From Aquabacterium lacunae (GTDB lineage Bacteria > Pseudomonadota > Gammaproteobacteria > Burkholderiales > Burkholderiaceae_C), in the NCBI RefSeq assembly GCF_004310865.1, contig NZ_SIXI01000002.1, positions 434,001 through 498,000 of the forward strand: a stretch of 64,000 nucleotides of DNA, read 5' to 3'. Of the stretch, positions 58,503 to 64,000 are shown piece after piece. A model generated the notes under the pieces. That model ran no database searches, was not told where the DNA came from, and saw nothing but the letters and a program-made list of their open reading frames with translations. The first letter of the stretch is position 1, and the number at the start of each line of letters is the position of its first letter. Position numbers and translations under genes: made by a program.

Positions 58503-59753
58503 ATGACCACACGCATCAGCACCGCCAACCGCTACGACACGTCGGTGAACAACCTGCAACAGCGCCAGCGTGAGCTGACCGAAGCCCAGGTGCAACTGAC
58601 CTCGGGCAAGCGCGTGAATGTGGCCAGCGACGACCCGGTGGCCGCGGCGCGCGCCGAACGCAGCACCGCATTGATCGCCCGCAGCGAGGCCAACCAACGC
58701 GCCCTGGAAGCCAGCCGCAACAATGTGCAGCTGGGCGAAAGCGCCCTGGGCGACGCTTCCGAACTGCTGCAGCAGGCCCGCGAAGCCCTGGTGAGTGCCG
58801 GCAACGGCAGCTACACCGCGGCGGAGCGCCAGGGCAAGGCCCAGCAACTCAAGGAATTGCGCAAGCAGCTGCTGTCGGTGGCCAACCGCGCTGACGGCAA
58901 TGGCGGCTTTGTGTTCGGCGGTCAGGGCTCGTCTGCACCGCCCTTCCTCGATGGCCCAGGTGGTGTCCAGTTCGTGGGTGTGGGGGGCGAATCACAGGCT
59001 TCGTCCAGCGAAAGCCTGAGCCTGTCGGTGGATGGCAGCGCGGTATGGCTCAAGGGCCGCAGCGGCAATGGCGTGTTCGAAACGGGCCCCGGCACCAACA
59101 GCCTCACCGGTGCGGCCAACACGGGCACGGCCTGGATCACGCCAGGCAATGTCAGCAACCCCTCGCAAGTGCCCTATCCCGCCACAGCGGGCAACGCGCC
59201 GAAGTTCACCATCGAATTCGCCGTCTCGGGCAGCAGCACCACGTACACCATCCTGCAAGATGGCGTGGCCATGCCAGCAGCCACGGGCGTGAGCTACAAC
59301 AATGCCAAATCCATCGAAGTGCCGGGCTTCGGCATGAGCGTGTCGATCCAGGGTGCACCGGCCAACGGCGATACCTTCCAGATCGGTGAATCGACGAATG
59401 ACCTCAGCGTGTTCGATGCGCTCGACAAGGCCATCAACAGCCTGACCGACGCCAACCTGAACAACGGCCAGGTGCAGCAAACCGTCAACAGCGGGGTCAG
59501 CCGCATCGATGCACTGATCAACAACGTGCAGACCGCACGCAGCAGCCTGGGTGAAACACTCAACCGCATGGACGGCATCGAAAGCCGCATCAGTGCGCTG
59601 AAGTTGCAGGCCCAGACCGACCGATCCACCGCCGAAGACCTCGACATGGTCGAAGCCATCTCCGACTTCCAGAACCGGCAAGCCGGCTACCAGGCTGCGC
59701 TGCAGAGCTACGCCATGGTCCAGAAACTCAACCTCTTTCAGTACATCAGCTGA
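58503..59753 (+). CDS. flgL: Hook-filament junction protein FlgL
   Basis: A 416-residue HAP3, longer than the roughly 317 of enteric FlgL. The N-terminal flagellin-like helix is VNNLQQRQRELTEAQVQLTSG core, and the C-terminal helix SDFQNRQAGYQAALQSYAMV core ends in LNLFQYIS. A middle segment (about 230-300) contains GFGMSVSIQGAPANGDTF, which resembles the FlgK repeat module. Confidence 0.94.
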   Translation: MTTRISTANRYDTSVNNLQQRQRELTEAQVQLTSGKRVNVASDDPVAAARAERSTALIARSEANQRALEASRNNVQLGESALGDASELLQQAREALVSAGNGSYTAAERQGKAQQLKELRKQLLSVANRADGNGGFVFGGQGSSAPPFLDGPGGVQFVGVGGESQASSSESLSLSVDGSAVWLKGRSGNGVFETGPGTNSLTGAANTGTAWITPGNVSNPSQVPYPATAGNAPKFTIEFAVSGSSTTYTILQDGVAMPAATGVSYNNAKSIEVPGFGMSVSIQGAPANGDTFQIGESTNDLSVFDALDKAINSLTDANLNNGQVQQTVNSGVSRIDALINNVQTARSSLGETLNRMDGIESRISALKLQAQTDRSTAEDLDMVEAISDFQNRQAGYQAALQSYAMVQKLNLFQYIS

Positions 59754-59767
59754 AACGGCAGCCCCTC

Positions 59768-60982
59768 ATGAGTGAACACCCCATCCTGGGCCAGGTGGCC
59801 TTGGCCTACAGCCCGGTCATCGACCGCAACCGAAATGTCACGGCCACCCGCCTGACGGTCTTCCCGCTGCAGCACGGAGCCCCGCTGGACGCCCGTGCCC
59901 TGCTGGCGGCGCTGGCAGAAGTGTGGCCTGTCGGAGGCAACACCCTGTGGCTGAGCGCCATGAGCGAAAGCCTGCTGCAGGACCTGATGGAGGCCGAGCC
60001 GTCCACCCACATTGCCGTGGAAGTACCCGCCTTCATGGCTTGCGAAGCCGACAACGCCGAGCGCATCGGCCGGCTTCATGCCAATGGCAACACCCTGCTG
60101 CTCAAAGGCCGCCCCTACCGCGAATTACCACGTGAGGTGCTGCCCTGCTTCAAGCTGTCGATCATCGACCTGGAGGACGACCGTCGGGCCAGCGAAGCAC
60201 GAGGAGGGCAACCGCCAGCAGCCGCTGAAGGGCCCGCGCGCAGCATCGGCTTCGTGCAGTCAGGCATCACCACCGTGGCCGATATGGAAAACAGCTTCCG
60301 TCGCGGGGCCCTGTCGGTGCTGGGCTGGCCGATCGACGACGCCATCCAGAGCGGCGGCACCAAAAACTCAGAGCAACCGGCCCTGCAGGCCATCGTGCAA
60401 CTGATCGACCAGGTGCACAAGGAAGCCGAGATCGAAGCGCTGGAGAACACACTCAAGCGCGACCCGCCCCTGGCCTACAAGCTGCTGCGCTACATCAACT
60501 CGCCAGCCTTCGGGCTGTCGGTCGAGATCAGTTCGTTCAGACACGCCATCATGGTGCTGGGCTACCAGCGGCTCAAGCGCTGGCTGGCTTTGCTGCTGGC
60601 CACCGCCAGCAAAGACCCCAACATGAAGCCCGTGATGTTCGCTGCGGTGCGTCGGGGCCTGCTGATGGAAGAGCTGTCGAAAGACCTGGGCAGCGCGGAG
60701 ATGAAGGGCGAGCTGTTCATCTGCGGGGTGTTTTCTCTGCTGGACCGCATGTTCAACCAGCCGTTTTCGGAGCTGCTCAAGACCATTCCCGTGCCCGAGC
60801 GGGTGTACCAGGCCCTGGTCGACGGCAGCGGCCCCTACGGCCCGTACTTCCGCCTGGTGAAAGCCATTGAAGGCCAGCAGCTTGAAGACATCCGCGAGGC
60901 CAGCGACGGTCTGCTCATGAGCGCCGAGACCCTCAATTCCGCATTGCTGAAGGCATTGGCCAATGCCGCCACGCTGGAGTGA
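59768..60982 (+). CDS. HDOD-domain protein with degenerate EAL-like N-terminus
   Basis: A 404-residue protein. The N-terminal half (about 1-190) has the order of an EAL-type (YuxH-like) domain but lacks the E-A/V-L catalytic motif. The C-terminal half is an HDOD domain (about 205-395; DPPLAYKLLRYINSPAFGL core, GVFSLLDRMF). Such proteins are signalling adaptors rather than enzymes. It starts 15 bases after flgL, so it is probably expressed with the hook genes. Confidence 0.8.
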   Translation: MSEHPILGQVALAYSPVIDRNRNVTATRLTVFPLQHGAPLDARALLAALAEVWPVGGNTLWLSAMSESLLQDLMEAEPSTHIAVEVPAFMACEADNAERIGRLHANGNTLLLKGRPYRELPREVLPCFKLSIIDLEDDRRASEARGGQPPAAAEGPARSIGFVQSGITTVADMENSFRRGALSVLGWPIDDAIQSGGTKNSEQPALQAIVQLIDQVHKEAEIEALENTLKRDPPLAYKLLRYINSPAFGLSVEISSFRHAIMVLGYQRLKRWLALLLATASKDPNMKPVMFAAVRRGLLMEELSKDLGSAEMKGELFICGVFSLLDRMFNQPFSELLKTIPVPERVYQALVDGSGPYGPYFRLVKAIEGQQLEDIREASDGLLMSAETLNSALLKALANAATLE

Positions 60983-61081
60983 CGGCCTGCACGCTGGCGT
61001 CTGAATGCCCCTCGGCTGAGGGCCCCTCAAATCAAGGGAATACCCTTAACACTCGGGGGCTTGCTGGCTAAGCTGCCGGCC

Positions 61082-61408
61082 ATGCACCCACTCAGCCCAT
61101 TGTTCGGGGTCGCCATCCTGGCCCTGGTCCTGACCGCCAACTACTTCCGCACCGCCTGGCGCCTGGGCATCCTGCGCGCTTTCGGGCGCCGCGCCACCCT
61201 GAGCAACCGCACCCTGCTGGCCGGCAGCGTGGCGGCGGTGCTGCCCTTCGTGGGGGCCATGGTGGCCATGGGCCTGATCCCCGTGGGTGAACACGGCGAG
61301 GTGCAAAGCAGCGCCTTCCAGCTGGCCATGCACATGGCCCTGTGCGGCCTGGTCATGCACGAAGCCAACGACGCCATCGTGCGCTGGGGCGCACCACGCG
61401 AAGACTGA
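61082..61408 (+). CDS. Small inner-membrane protein of unknown function
   Basis: A 108-residue protein with three hydrophobic segments (about 6-22, 44-65 and 76-92) and no known domain. A short palindrome (AAGGGAATACCCTT, 61034-61047) lies upstream and might be an operator. The kinase gene begins 16 bases after its stop, so the two may be one unit. Confidence 0.6.
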   Translation: MHPLSPLFGVAILALVLTANYFRTAWRLGILRAFGRRATLSNRTLLAGSVAAVLPFVGAMVAMGLIPVGEHGEVQSSAFQLAMHMALCGLVMHEANDAIVRWGAPRED

Positions 61409-61424
61409 GGCGCTACCATCGGGG

Positions 61425-62432
61425 ATGCCCGAACACGCCTACGCCAGCCTCACCCCCGACGCCGTCATCGATGCCCTGGTGGGCATCGGCCTGGACCCTG
61501 ACGGTCGCCTGCTGGCCCTCAATTCCTACGAGAACCGTGTCTTCCAGGTGGGCCTGCACGAGCCGCTGGAGGGCAACGCCTTCGTGGTGGCCAAGTTTTA
61601 CCGCCCCGGCCGCTGGAGCGACGCCCAGATCCTAGAAGAACATGCCTTCGGCCGTGAGCTGGCCGAGGCCGACATCCCGGTGGTGCCGCCCCATGCCTTG
61701 CAAGGCCACACGCTGCACCATGCCGAACTGCACGGCCACGCGCACCGCTTCAGCGTGAGCCTGCGCCGCGGGGGCCGGGAACCCGAACTGGACGACCCAG
61801 AGGTGCTGGCCTGGATCGGCCGCCTGATGGCGCGCCTGCACACCACGGGCCGCCGCCAGCGCTTTGCGCACCGCCCCACCTTGGGTGTTCAGCAGCTGGG
61901 CCGCACAGCCTGGCAATGGCTGAAAGACCACGGCGACCTGCCCGACCCGCAGCGCCAGGTGTGGCTGTCCGTGGCCGATCAGGCCCTGGACCTGGCCGAT
62001 CAGGCGTTTGCGCAGATCGATGGCTTGCAGACAGGCCGCATCCATGGCGACTGCCACCTGGGCAATGTGCTGTGGACACCCGATGGCCCTCACTTCGTGG
62101 ACCTGGACGACGCCCTGAATGGCCCGGCCGTGCAAGACCTCTGGATGCTGCTGGGCGGCCATCGCCGTGAGCGCCAGGTCGCGCTGCATGCACTCATGGA
62201 CGGCTACGAAACCGTGTGCGATTTCGACTGGCGCGAGTGGCGCCTGGTCGAGGCCCTGCGCACCCTGCGCCTGATCCATCACAGCGCCTGGCTGGCCCGC
62301 CGCTGGGACGACCCGGCCTTCCCGGCCGCCTTCCCCTGGTTCGCGCACGCCAGCTACTGGCATCAACAGGCCGACCAGCTGCGCCAACAGATCGAGCTGA
62401 TGCAGCAAGACCTTGAAAACCCGATGGCGTGA
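61425..62432 (+). CDS. srkA: Stress-response Ser/Thr protein kinase SrkA (RdoA/YihE)
   Basis: A 335-residue eukaryotic-like (APH-fold) kinase. The Lys-containing lobe has SYENRVFQVG near 28 and VVAKFYRPGRW near 46. The catalytic loop is RIHGDCHLGNVLW near 207, and the metal site FVDLDDA near 224. In E. coli SrkA counters stress-induced cell death. The start is the ATG of MPEHAYAS; a longer frame shadows the preceding gene. Confidence 0.92.
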   Translation: MPEHAYASLTPDAVIDALVGIGLDPDGRLLALNSYENRVFQVGLHEPLEGNAFVVAKFYRPGRWSDAQILEEHAFGRELAEADIPVVPPHALQGHTLHHAELHGHAHRFSVSLRRGGREPELDDPEVLAWIGRLMARLHTTGRRQRFAHRPTLGVQQLGRTAWQWLKDHGDLPDPQRQVWLSVADQALDLADQAFAQIDGLQTGRIHGDCHLGNVLWTPDGPHFVDLDDALNGPAVQDLWMLLGGHRRERQVALHALMDGYETVCDFDWREWRLVEALRTLRLIHHSAWLARRWDDPAFPAAFPWFAHASYWHQQADQLRQQIELMQQDLENPMA

Positions 62433-62537
62433 CCGATCACCGCGACATGCGTCACGGACCGGGCTCAGGGGGCATGCCAGGGCGCACGCCGGGCTTTATC
62501 GTCATGGCCTGATGTCCAGCCCACCCTCACGGTTCTC

Positions 62538-62999
62538 ATGCCTGACACGCAGCGCTCAGCCAAAGCCACCCCGGCCCGCAAGGGCACCGACCTGCGCCTG
62601 GCGCTGGGCATCGGCGCCCTGGTGCTCAGCACCGCTGCCGCCGCATGGTGGTTCACCCGAGGCCCGGAACCCACCGCCAGCGGTCGGCCGCTGCCCGTGT
62701 ACCTCGGGCTGGACACCGTGATCTCGCAACTCGATGACGGGCAACGCCTGCGCTTTCAGGTGGCTTTGCGCCTGCAAGATCCCAAGGCCCTGGAAACCGT
62801 GACCGCCCATGCGCCTGCGTTGACCATGATGGTGCAAGACCTGGGACAGCATGTGGACCCCGAAGAGCTGCAATCACCCGAAGGCATCGAGGACTTCAGC
62901 CGCAGCATTCGCAGCTCTGTCAACAACTACCTGCGCCGGCAGCAATTGGAGCCGCGGGTGACGTCGGTGGCATTTTCCGAGCTGGTGCGCATGCAGTGA
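62538..62999 (+). CDS. FliL-like membrane protein
   Basis: A 153-residue protein with a basic N-terminus, one membrane helix (about 20-40) and a periplasmic part. The latter has the FliL pattern: VYLGLDTVISQL, then RLRFQVALRLQDPKAL, a bracket of helices and NNYLRRQ...VTSVAFSELV at the end. FliL proteins bind the stator around the motor. It is not beside fliM here, so it may be a FliL paralogue near the flagellar locus. Confidence 0.6.
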   Translation: MPDTQRSAKATPARKGTDLRLALGIGALVLSTAAAAWWFTRGPEPTASGRPLPVYLGLDTVISQLDDGQRLRFQVALRLQDPKALETVTAHAPALTMMVQDLGQHVDPEELQSPEGIEDFSRSIRSSVNNYLRRQQLEPRVTSVAFSELVRMQ

Positions 63000-63017
63000 A
63001 CGCTGGAGCCCTGTGGG

Positions 63018-64000
63018 TCAGTCGCGTTTGCGAATGATCCGTCCGCCCCTGGCGGGCAGGCCCATCGCACGCCGAAACTCTGACGGGGTGACGCCCTTCC
63101 AGCGCCTGAACGCCTGAATGAAGGCCGAGCTGTCATTGAAACCCAGACGGTCAGCCACCTCCCGGTGTCCCATGTTGGCCCGCCCGATCATCTCGCAGGC
63201 CAAGGCCACGCGCACTTCATCAAGCAATTCACGGAACGTCACGCCTTCCTGCACCAGGTGGCGACGCAGGGTGCGGCTGGTCATGCCCCATTCGGCAGCG
63301 ATGTGCTCCATGGAGGGCAGGCGACCTGGCGTCTGCATCAGACGCGCGCGCACCCGCGCCGAGACCCCTGAGGAATCCTGGCGCTCGTCGAGCAACTGCC
63401 GACACAGTTGCTCGCACAGGGCTGCCGTGGCTGGGTGGGCCTGAGGCAAAGGCAGATCCAGCATCGCCGAAGGCAATCGCGAGCGGTTCACCGGCTGACC
63501 AAACCGAGGCCTGATGCCAAACACTGACTCGTAAGCGGTCACATCGGCTGGCTCGGGCCACCGAAAGCTCAAGGACTGCAACGCATGCACCGGCCGGTGG
63601 AACAGGTCGTTGGTGATCTGCTGGATACCGGCTGCATCGCGCTCGACCACAAACCGCCGCAGGTGGGATGGCACATCGTCGTCACCCAGCGTGAAGGTGG
63701 CCACGCCGTCGGCCTCTTCCAGAGTGATGTCAGTGAAGGCGAAGGTGAGGTTCAGGTAGCGCAATGCCATGTGAGCAGCCGATCTCAATGTCGGACTGCT
63801 GATCAGGGCGTAGCCCCAGATGCCGTAAGTGGTGAGGTGGTATCGAGAGCCTGCGATCAGGCCCAGCCCCTGAACATGCCCCAGGCGGGCCACCAGGCGT
63901 TCAATCACGGCGAGTTCGGTACGCGCCTCCACCTCGCCACGAGGGTCATCCAGCACCTCGGGCCCCAGGTCCAAGCCTTCCACCAGTTCGCCATGCGACA
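63018..64000 (-). CDS. AraC-family transcriptional regulator (5' end cut by the window)
   Basis: At least 327 residues; the frame is open to the right window edge, so the start is missing. The N-terminal ligand region is of the AraC_ArabBd/OruR type (SRYHLTTYGIWGYALISSP near the start). A C-terminal helix-turn-helix pair is visible (about the last 100 residues; EVADRLGFNDSSAFIQAFRRW core, TPSEFRRAMG). Its target is not in view. It is convergent with the FliL-like gene. Confidence 0.9.
   Translation of the reverse strand, partial: SHGELVEGLDLGPEVLDDPRGEVEARTELAVIERLVARLGHVQGLGLIAGSRYHLTTYGIWGYALISSPTLRSAAHMALRYLNLTFAFTDITLEEADGVATFTLGDDDVPSHLRRFVVERDAAGIQQITNDLFHRPVHALQSLSFRWPEPADVTAYESVFGIRPRFGQPVNRSRLPSAMLDLPLPQAHPATAALCEQLCRQLLDERQDSSGVSARVRARLMQTPGRLPSMEHIAAEWGMTSRTLRRHLVQEGVTFRELLDEVRVALACEMIGRANMGHREVADRLGFNDSSAFIQAFRRWKGVTPSEFRRAMGLPARGGRIIRKRD

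Noticed and set aside
60278..60285. GCCGATAT in the HDOD gene
   Set aside because: It lies within the coding region, has a poor -35 match, and no gene starts downstream on that strand.

Overview
The window is a GC-rich chromosomal segment with long genes, very short gaps and heavy spurious coding on the opposite strand. Gene content and order point to a betaproteobacterium of the order Burkholderiales. Supporting signs are the small Trp-rich protein, the MHS transporter next to acs, alaA-hom-thrC in a row, and surE-pcm-nlpD followed directly by rlmD with no rpoS between them. A Comamonadaceae/Leptothrix-like relative is my best guess, by inference only. I saw no rRNA, tRNA, CRISPR array, insertion sequence, phage or plasmid gene, and no gene-free stretch longer than 300 bases.

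Layout. 1-11.1 kb: housekeeping metabolism (putative Na+/H+ antiporter, ilvD, small Trp-rich protein, cytochrome c, MHS transporter plus acs, a UPF0114 and a DUF2062 membrane protein, class I fumarase). 11.1-14.4 kb: a metallo-beta-lactamase-fold hydrolase, then a TetR regulator divergent from a carotenoid oxygenase with two near-identical operator-like repeats between them. 14.4-22.4 kb: clpB with an excellent sigma-32 promoter, a membrane diguanylate cyclase, the molybdopterin operon moeA-moaD-moaE, a hemerythrin protein and a nitronate monooxygenase. 22.5-27.7 kb: alaA, hom and thrC, a Mth938-like protein and a peroxiredoxin. 28-34 kb: phoH, then the surE-pcm-nlpD-rlmD run. 34.1-39.8 kb: a NarL-type response regulator with its multi-spanning histidine kinase, an orphan GspE-type ATPase and an aminopropyltransferase-like protein. 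39.8-47 kb: a base-excision glycosylase, a five-gene lolC-DUF2189-DUF2788-lolD-tatD operon, an RpfE-type protein and recJ.

46.99-60.98 kb is a flagellar locus. flgA and flgM-flgN run leftward and flgBCDEFGHIJKL plus an HDOD gene run rightward. It encodes rod, hook, hook-cap, L- and P-ring, muramidase and hook-filament junction proteins. flgM has a sigma-28-like promoter, so flgMN looks like a late (FliA) transcript, while flgB onward has only a weak sigma-70-like candidate. FlgK carries a striking insertion of three tandem 59-residue repeats. The last 3 kb hold a small membrane protein, an SrkA-type kinase, a FliL-like protein and an AraC regulator cut by the window edge.

No obviously new defence or mobile system is present. 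The best leads are the FlgK triple repeat, the TetR/carotenoid oxygenase unit with its twin operators, the two uncharacterised membrane genes between lolC and lolD, and small regulatory architectures (sigma-32, sigma-28, a possible leaderless start, stop-codon stems between convergent genes).
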